Source: Paeniglutamicibacter antarcticus
Lineage (GTDB): Bacteria > Actinomycetota > Actinomycetes > Actinomycetales > Micrococcaceae
Direction: 5' to 3'
Assembly: GCF_900010755.1 (NCBI RefSeq)
Contig: NZ_CZJT01000103.1
Location: forward strand, 351,053 to 415,052
DNA: 64,000 nt
Shown: one piece after another, positions 1 to 7,935 of the stretch
Position numbering within the stretch: position 1 is the first letter of the stretch
Layout: each line of letters begins with the position of its first letter
Notes under the pieces: model-generated
Told to the model about the DNA's origin: nothing
Database searches by the model: none
What the model saw: only the letters and a program-made list of their open reading frames with translations
Translations under genes and position numbers: made by a program

Positions 1-1170
1 CGCCACCAGGGCACCGCAGATGACGGTGATGCGCACCGGGGTGCCGCGCTTGGCGCTGGTCTTGGACATCGAGCGCGGCAGCAGGCCGTCGCGGCTCATG
101 GCCAGGACAACGCGTGAGAGGCCCATGAGCAGCACCATGATCACGGTGGTCAGGCCGATCAGCGAACCGACGGCGATGACAGATGCGGCACCCTCGTTGC
201 CCACCAGCTTGAACGCGGTGGCCAGGTTCGGGGTGTCGACGGCGGCAAGGTCCTTGTAGGAGACCATACCGGTCAGCGCGAGCGAGACGCCGATGTACAA
301 CAGCGTGGTCAGGGCCAGTCCGGCGAAGATGCCGCGGGGCAACGTCTTGCTGGGGTCCTTGACCTCTTCGGCGCTGGTTGCCACGACGTCGAACCCCACG
401 AACGCGAAGAAGACCAGCGCGGCGCCGGCGAAGACGCCCATCAGGCCGTACTGCGCCGGAGCCGCGCCTGTGGCGAAGGCGAAGAGCGACTGCTTGAGCA
501 CCTCGGTGGTGCCATCGCCGGTCGCCGGGACTGCCTCGGGAATGAACGGCGAGTAGTTCTCCGCCTTCACGTAGAAGAAGCCCGCGACGATGACAAAGAG
601 CACCACGCCGATCTTGATGACAGTAAAGATGTTGCCGACCGTGGCTGACAGTTTGGTGCCCATGACGAGCAGCAGCGTGAACAGCGCAACGATCAGCAAC
701 GGTCCCCAACTCATGGTGACGATGCCTATGTCAATGGTGGGTGAAAGGTGTACTCCCACGAGTTGGAAAACTTCGGTGAGGTAGATACCCCAATATTTGG
801 CGATTACCGCTGCTGCGGTGAACAGTTCGAGGATCAGGTTCCAACCGATGATCCACGCGATGAACTCGCCCATGGTGGCGTAGGAAAATACATACGCGGA
901 ACCTGCAACGGGGATCGCCGTCGCAAATTCTGCGTAACACATGATCGCCATGGCGCAGGTAAGCGCGGCGATCACAAAGGAGAGCGTGACTGCTGGACCG
1001 GAGAAGTTTGCTGCGGCCCGTGCACCCACGGAGAAGATTCCGGCGCCCACCGATACTGCAACACCCATGATCATCAGATCCCAGGTGTTCAGGGTCCGCT
1101 TGAGCTGTCGACCAGGCTCTGCGGCATCCGCCAAGAAACTCTCGACGGGTTTTGTACGAAATAGGCTCAC
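1..1170 (-). CDS. APC-superfamily (cationic amino acid) permease, 3' end outside window
   Basis: The leftward frame is open from a GTG at 1170 to the window edge (about 390 residues), so the C-terminus is missing. The product is a polytopic membrane protein. After a short soluble N-terminus comes the amphipathic start of TM1 with the glycine-rich motif VSVGAGIF, typical of APC-family TM1. Further hydrophobic segments follow, with a conserved FFAFVGFDVVAT segment (TM6-like) and the loop EEVKDPSKTLPRGI that is characteristic of the CAT/YfnA group. It most likely imports an amino acid by proton coupling; the substrate cannot be read. The start is supported by an AGGGG seven bases upstream. It is transcribed away from the hem operon. 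Confidence 0.88.
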   Translation of the reverse strand, partial: MSLFRTKPVESFLADAAEPGRQLKRTLNTWDLMIMGVAVSVGAGIFSVGARAAANFSGPAVTLSFVIAALTCAMAIMCYAEFATAIPVAGSAYVFSYATMGEFIAWIIGWNLILELFTAAAVIAKYWGIYLTEVFQLVGVHLSPTIDIGIVTMSWGPLLIVALFTLLLVMGTKLSATVGNIFTVIKIGVVLFVIVAGFFYVKAENYSPFIPEAVPATGDGTTEVLKQSLFAFATGAAPAQYGLMGVFAGAALVFFAFVGFDVVATSAEEVKDPSKTLPRGIFAGLALTTLLYIGVSLALTGMVSYKDLAAVDTPNLATAFKLVGNEGAASVIAVGSLIGLTTVIMVLLMGLSRVVLAMSRDGLLPRSMSKTSAKRGTPVRITVICGALVA

Positions 1171-1313
1171 TATGATCCCCTGGGCAATGAAACGCGAAAA
1201 CTAACCGCACAAGCCTAGCTGTGCAGCCTTGGCGCGGTTTCCTGGCCCCTGCGGCAGCCAACGGGGTAACAAGTAGGCAATTCACCCAATCCAACACCTG
1301 CCCCAGCCACTTT

Positions 1314-1328
1314 GATTGTCAAACAATC
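1314..1328. promoter_or_regulatory. 15-bp inverted repeat upstream of the permease
   Basis: GATTGT-CAA-ACAATC is a perfect 6-bp inverted repeat with a 3-bp spacer, about 145 bp upstream of the permease start. Its GT-N3-AC core resembles operators of GntR/FadR-type regulators. That it is a binding site is an inference. Confidence 0.3.
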
Positions 1329-1510
1329 CCATGCTGACAAGGGTTTTTATGGAACCATTGCCGATGTTGCTGTGGCCCGCAGACTCCCCGCGTGCAGTCC
1401 GCGGCGCCACCCGGCGTCGAACATCCACGTGAGCCACAACTCACGCCCGGAAGTCGATGCGGAGTCCCCGAAGCAGCTTGCGCCAACGCCGAAGCCGTCG
1501 AGACAAGAGA

Positions 1511-1565
1511 AAAGCTCCCCGGTTTCATGCACGCCATCGAGGTGACGTGCATGAAACCGGGGAGC
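1511..1565 (-). terminator. Intrinsic terminator of the hem operon
   Basis: A perfect 20-bp inverted repeat (arms 1514-1533 and 1546-1565, 12-nt loop) lies 45 bp downstream of the hemL stop. On the leftward transcript it is followed by TTTCTCTTGTCT, a weak U-rich tail. No other gene lies nearby, so it most likely ends the heme operon. Confidence 0.8.
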
Positions 1566-1609
1566 ATCCGGGCAGTTGCCCGGTGACCGGTTCCTCGGTG
1601 TTGGGCCGC

Positions 1610-2923
1610 TTAGGCCACCGGAGTCGCAGCAGCCGCGGCGCGGGCAGCGGCAGGGAGTGCCTCGAAGATCTGGTTCATCGCAGTATCGTCGTGCGCCGAA
1701 GACAGGAACCAGGCCTCAAACACGCTCGGCGGCAGGTAAACGCCCGAGGAGAGCATCGAGTGGAAGAACGGCGCGTAGCGGTAGGCTTCCTGCGCCTGCG
1801 CCTGCGCGTAGTTGTGCACGCCGTGCTCCGAGGTGCCGAAGGCGACGGAGAACAGGTTGCCGGCGACCTGGATGGAGTGGTCAACGCCCGCGGCGCTCAG
1901 TGCACCGGTCAGCTCTTCCTGCAGCGCAAGCGACTTCGCGTCGATGTGCGCGTAGACCTCGTCGGTTGCGTGGGTCAGCTGGGCGATGCCAGCTGCCATG
2001 GCCACCGGGTTGCCCGAGAGCGTGCCGGCCTGGTAGACCGGGCCCAGCGGGGCCAGGTAGTCCATGACCTCGGCGCGGCCGCCCAACGCAGCTGCGGGCA
2101 GGCCGCCGCCAATGACCTTGCCGAAGGTGTAAATATCCGGGGTCCAGCCCTCGCTGCGGCCGGTGAGCCCCCAGTAACCGGCATCCGAGGCACGGAAGCC
2201 GGTGAGCACCTCATCCAGGATCAACAGCGCGCCGTTAGCGGTGGTGGTCTCCGCCAGGAACTTGTTGAAGCCGGCCTCCGGGGTGACCACGCCCATGTTG
2301 CAGGGTGCGGATTCGGTGATGACCGCGGCGATGTTGGCACCGTGCTCCGCGAAGGCCGCGGTGATGGCCGCGCGGTCGTTGTACGGCAGCACCAGGGTTT
2401 CGGCGGCGGTGGCCGCGGTGACGCCGGCGGAACCCGGCAGCGCCAGGGTGGCCAGGCCGGAGCCGGCGGCCGCCAGCAGTCCGTCGAGGTGCCCGTGGTA
2501 GCAGCCGGCGAACTTGATGATCAGGTCGCGGCCCGTGTAGCCGCGGGCCAGGCGGACAGCTGTCATGGTGGCCTCGGTGCCGGTGGAGACCATGCGCACC
2601 CGCTCAACCCCGCCAAAGCGTGCTTTCACCAGTGCGGCGAGCCCGCCTTCGTCGGGCGTCGAGGCGCCGAAGGACAGCCCGCGGTCAACCGCCGCGTGTA
2701 CGGCGTCCTGGATGGCCGGGTGGGCGTGGCCCAGCAGCGCCGGGCCCCACGAGCAGACCAAGTCGACGTAGGAGTTCCCGTCAGCGTCTGTCAAATAGGC
2801 ACCCTTGGCACCGACCATGAACGGGGGCACCCCGCCGACCGAGCCGAAGGCCCGCACCGGGGAGTTCACCCCGCCTGGCATGAGCTGCTGGGCGGTGGCG
2901 AAGAGTTCAGCGGAGCTGGTCAT
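1610..2923 (-). CDS. hemL: Glutamate-1-semialdehyde 2,1-aminomutase
   Basis: A PLP enzyme of class-III aminotransferase fold that converts glutamate-1-semialdehyde to 5-aminolevulinate, the last step of the C5 route whose first enzyme (HemA) is encoded in the same cluster. 437 residues, normal for the family. The PLP lysine is K269 in [11 protein letters not shown], and the N-terminal signature [11 protein letters not shown] is intact. The ATG at 2923 is chosen because it overlaps the hemB stop (TAATG) with a GAAGGAAAG ribosome site just upstream; an ATG at 2944 would lie inside hemB. Last gene of the operon, followed by a strong hairpin. Confidence 0.96.
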   Translation of the reverse strand: MTSSAELFATAQQLMPGGVNSPVRAFGSVGGVPPFMVGAKGAYLTDADGNSYVDLVCSWGPALLGHAHPAIQDAVHAAVDRGLSFGASTPDEGGLAALVKARFGGVERVRMVSTGTEATMTAVRLARGYTGRDLIIKFAGCYHGHLDGLLAAAGSGLATLALPGSAGVTAATAAETLVLPYNDRAAITAAFAEHGANIAAVITESAPCNMGVVTPEAGFNKFLAETTTANGALLILDEVLTGFRASDAGYWGLTGRSEGWTPDIYTFGKVIGGGLPAAALGGRAEVMDYLAPLGPVYQAGTLSGNPVAMAAGIAQLTHATDEVYAHIDAKSLALQEELTGALSAAGVDHSIQVAGNLFSVAFGTSEHGVHNYAQAQAQEAYRYAPFFHSMLSSGVYLPPSVFEAWFLSSAHDDTAMNQIFEALPAAARAAAAATPVA

Positions 2924-3906
2924 TACTTTCCTTCTTTCAGCCACTGGGCCAGTTCGGAGGCCCAGTAGGTCAATACGGTGTCGGCGCCGGCGCGGCGGAT
3001 GCCCAGCACGGATTCGGTGATGGCGGCGCGGCGGTCGATCCAGCCGTTGGCGGCGGCGGCCTCGATCATCGCGTACTCACCACTGATCTGGTAAGCGGAG
3101 ACCGGGACCGGGGACATGGCTGCCACGTCTGCCAGCACATCCAGGTAGCTCATGGCGGGCTTCACCATGACCATGTCCGCGCCCTCGGCCAGGTCGAGTT
3201 CGACCTCGAGCATTGCTTCGCGGCGGTTGGCGGCATCCATTTGGTAGGTGCGGCGGTCGCCGGTCAGCTGGGAATCCACTGCTTCGCGGAACGGGCCATA
3301 GAATGCGCTGGCGTACTTGGCGGCGTAGGCAATGATTGACACATCCTGGTGCCCGGCGTCATCCAGGGCCTGGCGGATGACGGCGACCTGGCCGTCCATC
3401 ATGCCCGAGGGGCCCAGCATGTGCGCGCCGGCCTCGGCCTGCGCGACGGCCATGGCCCCGTAGATTTCCAGTGTGGCGTCGTTGTCCACGTTGCCCTTGG
3501 CGTCCAGCACGCCGCAGTGGCCGTGGTCGGTGAATTCGTCCAGGCAGACATCGGACATGATGACCAGCTCATCGCCGACCTCCGCGCGCACCGCCTCGAT
3601 GCCGCGGTTCAGGATGCCGGCAGGGTCCGTGCCTGCGCTGCCGGTGGCGTCGCGGGTTTCCGGGATGCCGAAGAGCATGATGCCGCCCAGTCCCAGCTCG
3701 ACGGCCTCGGCCGCGGCTGCCTTGAGCGTGTCAAGGGTGTGCTGGACGACCCCGGGCATGGAGCTGATCGGGTTGGGTTCACTCAGGCCCTCGCGCACGA
3801 ACGCGGGCAGGATTAGCTGCTGCGGGGCCATTGTCAGCTCGGCGGAGAGCCGGCGCATCGCGGGGGTGGTGCGCAGGCGGCGGGGCCTGCGGGCTGGGAA
3901 TGACAT
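2923..3906 (-). CDS. hemB: Delta-aminolevulinic acid dehydratase (porphobilinogen synthase)
   Basis: Condenses two 5-aminolevulinates into porphobilinogen in the cytosol. 327 residues, full length. Both Schiff-base lysines are visible: K197 in [10 protein letters not shown] and K249 in [12 protein letters not shown]. The metal-site loop reads [14 protein letters not shown]: it keeps two of the three cysteines of zinc-type enzymes, and the middle one is Asp, so the metal requirement is uncertain. The start is the ATG preceded by AAAAGGAGCC; a long open frame upstream of it runs through a repeat array and is not coding. Translationally coupled to hemL (TAATG). Confidence 0.96.
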   Translation of the reverse strand: MSFPARRPRRLRTTPAMRRLSAELTMAPQQLILPAFVREGLSEPNPISSMPGVVQHTLDTLKAAAAEAVELGLGGIMLFGIPETRDATGSAGTDPAGILNRGIEAVRAEVGDELVIMSDVCLDEFTDHGHCGVLDAKGNVDNDATLEIYGAMAVAQAEAGAHMLGPSGMMDGQVAVIRQALDDAGHQDVSIIAYAAKYASAFYGPFREAVDSQLTGDRRTYQMDAANRREAMLEVELDLAEGADMVMVKPAMSYLDVLADVAAMSPVPVSAYQISGEYAMIEAAAANGWIDRRAAITESVLGIRRAGADTVLTYWASELAQWLKEGK

Positions 3907-3931
3907 GTCTGGCTCCTTTTGAAGCTGGTCA

Positions 3932-4006
3932 AGCGGTGTGAAGCTTTGCGTATTGAAAATCTGCGGTATTGAAAACTGCGGAGTGGAAAAATGCGGAGTT
4001 GAAGTT
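3932..4006. repeat. Five-unit 15-nt tandem repeat between hemD and hemB
   Basis: Units start at 3932, 3947, 3962, 3977 and 3992, with cores of the form TGCGG(A/T)(A/G)TTGAA. The period is exactly 15 nt and the copies are degenerate. The array fills most of the 122-bp hemD-hemB gap and lies just upstream of the hemB ribosome site. No protein is expected from it. Confidence 0.8.
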
Positions 4007-4028
4007 TTTGCCGGGTGCCGGCCGTGGC

Positions 4029-4889
4029 CTAGCCGCCGCGGGAGTCCACGAGGGCCGATTCCCAGGCGTCGACCATGCCCGCCGGGGTGGGCAGGGCGGC
4101 GATGGCTGTGGGTTTCAGTCCGTGTTCGCGCAGCCGGGCGGCGGTGCTGTCCCCGATGGCGATCAGTGCCGGGCCCGCATCGGCGGGCGGGAACGGAGCA
4201 ACCGCCAGGTACCTCTCCACGGTGCTCGGGGAGCTGAAGAAGACGGCATCGATGCCGCGGGCGCCGGCGGCAAGGTCCGCGACAGCCAGCAGGTGGGCAC
4301 CGGGTGGCAGCGCCGCGGCGGGGGCGGACGCCAGCTGCACGGCGCGCGCAGGATCTGCAGGCGCCGGAACGGTGTTGTAGGCAACGACGATCAACGCGTC
4401 CCAGCCGTGCGCGGTAAAACCGTCGCGCAGTGTCGATGAGGCGAGGTCCGCCTGCGGGGCGAATACTGTGGCTGGCCCTTGGGCCAACGCGGGCCACGAG
4501 GCGAGCATGCCGCGGGCCGAATGGTCGGATTCGGGCACGAAGTCAACGCGCAGGCCAAGCGCCCGGGCGGCGTTGGCGGTGGCCTCGCCGACCACCGCCA
4601 CCCGGGTTCCCGCGGGCAGCAGCAATTCAAGACCGAGATCGAGGGCCCGGCTGGACAGGGCGGTGAGCGTGTTCACCGAGGTGAACACGCACCAGTCAAA
4701 GCCCCCGGCCAGCATCCGGCGCAGCCCTGCATCGAGTTCCGTGGTGTCTGCGGGCAGCTCAAAGTCGATGAGCTGGCACAGCGCGGCGCGCGCCCCGCGC
4801 TCGCGCAGTGCGGCGATCGTGGCAGAGGCCCGATCGACACTGCGCAGCAGCAGGGCGGTGCGCCCCGCCAACACCCCGGGAATCGACAT
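4029..4889 (-). CDS. hemD: Uroporphyrinogen-III synthase
   Basis: Closes hydroxymethylbilane with inversion of ring D to give uroporphyrinogen III. 286 residues with the two-lobed HemD layout: an N-terminal segment ending in [12 protein letters not shown] (the family's FTSxN motif) and a C-terminal lobe with [14 protein letters not shown]. HemD is poorly conserved, so position is an important support: it starts 5 bp after the hemC stop, in the order hemC-hemD-hemB. The tail after about residue 265 is variable. The 3' neighbour hemB is separated by the tandem-repeat array. Confidence 0.93.
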   Translation of the reverse strand: MSIPGVLAGRTALLLRSVDRASATIAALRERGARAALCQLIDFELPADTTELDAGLRRMLAGGFDWCVFTSVNTLTALSSRALDLGLELLLPAGTRVAVVGEATANAARALGLRVDFVPESDHSARGMLASWPALAQGPATVFAPQADLASSTLRDGFTAHGWDALIVVAYNTVPAPADPARAVQLASAPAAALPPGAHLLAVADLAAGARGIDAVFFSSPSTVERYLAVAPFPPADAGPALIAIGDSTAARLREHGLKPTAIAALPTPAGMVDAWESALVDSRGG

Positions 4890-4894
4890 GCTGT

Positions 4895-5869
4895 TTAGAG
4901 CCCCGCCAACTCGGCGGCGCCCTCGCGCAGCAACTGCTCGGCCAGGGCCACGCCCAGGGCGATCGCCCCGTCGACGGTCAGTTCCCGCGTGCTCGCGGTG
5001 CGGCGCATGGTGTCGGAGCCGTCCGGGGCACAGGCGACGGATTCGAGGATCAGCGAATCCTCGAACACGCGGGCCAGTGCGCCGATGGGAGCGGCGCAGC
5101 CGGCCTCCAGGCGGGCCAGCAGCGCGCGCTCGGCGGTGACCGCCAGGCGGGTGTCGTGGTCATCGAGCGTTTCCAGCGCCGCGTCGACCGCCGCGTTGGA
5201 GCTGCCTGCGGTGCGGACCTCAACGGCCAGCGAACCCTGCCCCGGTGCCGGGAGCATGATCTCCGGGTCCAGGTACTCGGTGATGTGGGATTCGAAGCCC
5301 AGGCGCTCCAGACCGGCCGCGGCCAGGATCACGGCGTCCAGGTCGCCCTGGGCGGTGCGGCCAACTCCCCCGTCATCGAGCTGCGCGGGCGATCCCTTGA
5401 CCCGGCCCAGCCGGGTGCCTACGTTCCCGCGGATGTCCACGATTCTAAGGTCTGGGCGGAAGGCCAGCAGCTGGGCAGCCCGGCGCGGGGAGCCGGTACC
5501 CACTGTGGCGCCCTCCGGCAGCTCGGCCAGGAACAGCCCGTCGCGGGCGCACAGTGCGTCGCGCACATCTGCACGCTTTGGGGTCGCCGCGATGACCAGG
5601 CCCTCGGGCTGGGTCGTCGGCAGGTCCTTGAGCGAGTGCACGGCAAGGTCGCACACCCCGGTGAGCAGCGCGTGCCGCAGGGCCGCCGCGAACACGCCGG
5701 TGCCACCGAGCGCGGAGAGCGGACCGGTGGTCACATCGCCCTCGGTCTTCACCAGCACGGTCTCATACTGGATGCCGGCGAGTTGGGCGAGTTCCGTTGC
5801 AACGTGCCCGGTCTGGGTGGTGGCCAACGCGGAGCCGCGGGTGCCAACGGTGAATTTTTGCTGGCTCAC
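4895..5869 (-). CDS. hemC: Porphobilinogen deaminase (hydroxymethylbilane synthase)
   Basis: Polymerises four porphobilinogens into hydroxymethylbilane on a covalent dipyrromethane cofactor. 324 residues. The N-terminus has the family signature VGTRGSALATTQT, SLKDLPTTQPEG and IRGNVGTRL follow, and the cofactor-binding cysteine is C258 in LEAGCAAPIGA. The start ATG overlaps the hemH stop (ATGA), indicating coupled translation. hemD begins 5 bp downstream. Confidence 0.97.
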   Translation of the reverse strand: MSQQKFTVGTRGSALATTQTGHVATELAQLAGIQYETVLVKTEGDVTTGPLSALGGTGVFAAALRHALLTGVCDLAVHSLKDLPTTQPEGLVIAATPKRADVRDALCARDGLFLAELPEGATVGTGSPRRAAQLLAFRPDLRIVDIRGNVGTRLGRVKGSPAQLDDGGVGRTAQGDLDAVILAAAGLERLGFESHITEYLDPEIMLPAPGQGSLAVEVRTAGSSNAAVDAALETLDDHDTRLAVTAERALLARLEAGCAAPIGALARVFEDSLILESVACAPDGSDTMRRTASTRELTVDGAIALGVALAEQLLREGAAELAGL

Positions 5870-7071
5870 GGTGCTGGCACCCCTACCTCGGAATCAACAG
5901 CCGCGATGGTGGGCTTGACGGTGCCGTCGCGCATCACCTTGGCACAGCAATTCGGGCGGCACACGTCGAACCAGGGGCCAAGCGCCGCCACCGAGTCGCG
6001 TCCGGCCTTCAGTGCCTGGCCGTCGGCACCCGCAAGGCGCTCGCTGACCAAATCAACCATGCCGGAGACGAATTTTGCGTGGGTTCCGGGGGTCGGCACG
6101 CGGTGGAAGGCCAGGCCGAGTTCGGCGCAGCTGTCCTTGGCCTCGGTGTCCAGGTCCCAGAGGACCTCCATGTGGTCCGAGACGAAGCCGATGGGCACCA
6201 CCACGACGCCGGCGGTACCGGCATCCTTGTATTCGGCCAGGGCATCGTTGATGTCAGGTTCCAACCACGGGATGTGCGGGGCTCCGGAACGGGACTGGAA
6301 GACCAGCGTGTGTTCCAGGCCTGCGGCGGCTGGCACCCCGGCGAGGATCGCGTCGGCCACGGCCAGGTGCTGGGCCGAGTACACGTCGGTGTCCAGGGAG
6401 GCGGCGATGTCCCGGGGTCCGGCGGCGTCGGCATCTGAGGTGGGGATGGAGTGGGTGACGAAGACGATCTTGATCTCGCCCTCGGGGTTTCCGGCTTCGG
6501 CCAGTTGTGCGCGCACGTTGGCCAGCGAGTCGGCCAGGCCCTCCATGAACGGGGTGACAAAGGCGGGGGTGTCAAAGTACTGGCGCACCTTGTCCACCTC
6601 GAGCTTGCCCTCCAGGCCGGTGCCGCGCAACGCCTCGCCAAGGTCCTCGCGGTACTGCCGGCAGGAGGAATAGCCGGAGTAGGCGCTGGTGGAGAGCATC
6701 AGCACCGTGCGGTGCCCCTCGGCATAGATCCGCTCGACGGTTTCCGGGATGTATGGTGCCCAGTTGCGGTTGCCCCAGTAGACCGGCAGGTCGATGCCGC
6801 GGGCGGCCAGCTCGGCCTCCAGGGCCGCCTTCAGCGCGCGGTTCTGCGCGTTGATCGGCGAAATGCCGCCGTTCTTGCGGTAGTGGTGGGAGACCTCCTC
6901 GAGGCGCTCGTCGGGGATGCCGCGGCCGGCGGTGACGTTGCGCAGGAACGGAATCACGTCATCCTGCCCCTCGGGTCCGCCAAAGGAGGCCAGCAGGATC
7001 GCGTCGTAGGCCTTGGGGGCCATCACGCCGTTTGCGTCGTAGCCGGTGCGCGGGTCGAATCCCTGGCTCAT
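5866..7071 (-). CDS. hemH: Ferrochelatase; coproporphyrin III ferrochelatase by context
   Basis: Inserts ferrous iron into a porphyrin. 401 residues with an N-terminal ILLASFGGPEG motif, NGGISPINAQN, and the iron-site histidine region VTHSIPTSD. A C-terminal segment with several cysteines (FDVCRPNCCAKV) resembles the cysteines that ligate a [2Fe-2S] cluster in actinobacterial ferrochelatases; that ligation is inferred. Because hemQ is adjacent and no hemF/hemN/hemG is seen here, the substrate is probably coproporphyrin III (CpfC role). It overlaps hemQ (ATGA) and hemC (ATGA), so three genes are tightly coupled. Confidence 0.95.
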   Translation of the reverse strand: MSQGFDPRTGYDANGVMAPKAYDAILLASFGGPEGQDDVIPFLRNVTAGRGIPDERLEEVSHHYRKNGGISPINAQNRALKAALEAELAARGIDLPVYWGNRNWAPYIPETVERIYAEGHRTVLMLSTSAYSGYSSCRQYREDLGEALRGTGLEGKLEVDKVRQYFDTPAFVTPFMEGLADSLANVRAQLAEAGNPEGEIKIVFVTHSIPTSDADAAGPRDIAASLDTDVYSAQHLAVADAILAGVPAAAGLEHTLVFQSRSGAPHIPWLEPDINDALAEYKDAGTAGVVVVPIGFVSDHMEVLWDLDTEAKDSCAELGLAFHRVPTPGTHAKFVSGMVDLVSERLAGADGQALKAGRDSVAALGPWFDVCRPNCCAKVMRDGTVKPTIAAVDSEVGVPAP

Positions 7072-7778
7072 CGCAGGACCTCGGCGACCTCAGCGGTGGA
7101 GATGCGGCGGCCGGTATAGAACGGGGTTTCCTCGCGCACATGGTTGCGGGCCTCGGTGTACCGCAGGTGGCGCATCATGTCGACCAGGTCGATCATGTCC
7201 GGGGCCTCCAGGCAGATCTGCCATTCGAAGTCGCTAAAGGAGAACGCGGCGACGGTGTTGGCCAGCACCATCGGGAAATCGCGGCCCAGGATGCCGTGGT
7301 CGCGCAGCATCTGGCCGCGGTCCTTGGGGTCAAGCAGGTACCAGTCGTTGGTGCGCACGAACGGGTAGACGGTCATCCAGGCCTCGGGGGCGATTCCGCG
7401 GGCGAAGGCCGGGGAGTGGTCCTTGGCGAATTCTGCCTCGCGGTGCACGCCCATGGTCGAGTAGACCACGGAGGTCTCAGCGAACAGGAACGAGCGGCGG
7501 ACCTTGCGCAGCGCCGCCTGCAGGGATTCGGCAGTGGCGCCGTGCATCCAGATCATCACGTCCGCGTCCTCGCGCATGCCCGAGACGTCGTAGGTGCCGC
7601 GGACCGTGACGCCCTCGGCGGCCAGCTCGGCCACCAGTGCGTCGAATGCCTCGACGCCCTCGGTGCGGTCAAGGTCCGAATCGCGCTTGAAGATGGTCCA
7701 GAGCGTGTAGTACATGGTCGCGTCGCCCGCTGCTTCGCGGTCGCGGATGACTGGTGAATTGCTCTCAACTGCACTCAT
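7068..7778 (-). CDS. hemQ: Coproheme decarboxylase HemQ (ChdC)
   Basis: A chlorite-dismutase-fold heme protein that decarboxylates coproheme III to protoheme, the final step of the Gram-positive pathway. 236 residues. The proximal heme histidine is H161 in RDHGILGRDF; the nearby MTVYPFVRTNDWYLL segment carries the tyrosine expected to be the radical site. The start at 7778 is preceded by AAAAGGA at nine bases; the frame extending further upstream runs through intergenic repeats. It overlaps hemH by the ATGA arrangement. Confidence 0.95.
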   Translation of the reverse strand: MSAVESNSPVIRDREAAGDATMYYTLWTIFKRDSDLDRTEGVEAFDALVAELAAEGVTVRGTYDVSGMREDADVMIWMHGATAESLQAALRKVRRSFLFAETSVVYSTMGVHREAEFAKDHSPAFARGIAPEAWMTVYPFVRTNDWYLLDPKDRGQMLRDHGILGRDFPMVLANTVAAFSFSDFEWQICLEAPDMIDLVDMMRHLRYTEARNHVREETPFYTGRRISTAEVAEVLR

Positions 7779-7847
7779 GGGGGTGGTCCTTTTCGCTTTC
7801 TCTGCGGTTCTTCGCCGCCCCACGTATCTGCGGGTGGCGAAGAGCCT

Positions 7848-7906
7848 GTGTTGAAGTTCGTTGTGAAGTTGTTGACGTTCGTTGTTAAAGTTCGTGATGG
7901 ATGTCG
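7848..7906. repeat. Degenerate GAAGTTCGTTG-type repeats upstream of hemQ
   Basis: The stretch holds several imperfect copies of a 12-14 nt motif (GTTGAAGTTCG, GTGAAGTTGTTGA, CGTTCGTTGTTAAAG, GTTCGTGATGG). The copies are less regular than the 15-nt array upstream of hemB, but both share the TTGAAG(T) string and both sit in a hem intergenic gap. Function unknown. Confidence 0.55.
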
Positions 7907-7935
7907 AAGGGGGTCGGAGCGGTGGTGCTCTTGGC

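Noticed and set aside
1171..1609. Riboswitch or T-box upstream of the permease
   Set aside because: No conserved core could be recognised; only the inverted repeat and the hem terminator were supported.
1457..2968. Long plus-strand open frame (503 codons)
   Set aside because: It is antisense to hemL, Arg/Gly/Val-rich with no family motif; a by-product of high GC.
3907..4497. Upstream extension of the hemB frame
   Set aside because: It runs through the tandem repeat and antisense to hemD; the ATG at 3906 has a strong ribosome site.
4808..6673. Plus-strand open frame of 621 codons over hemC/hemH
   Set aside because: Antisense shadow with low-complexity sequence; the real motifs are on the other strand.
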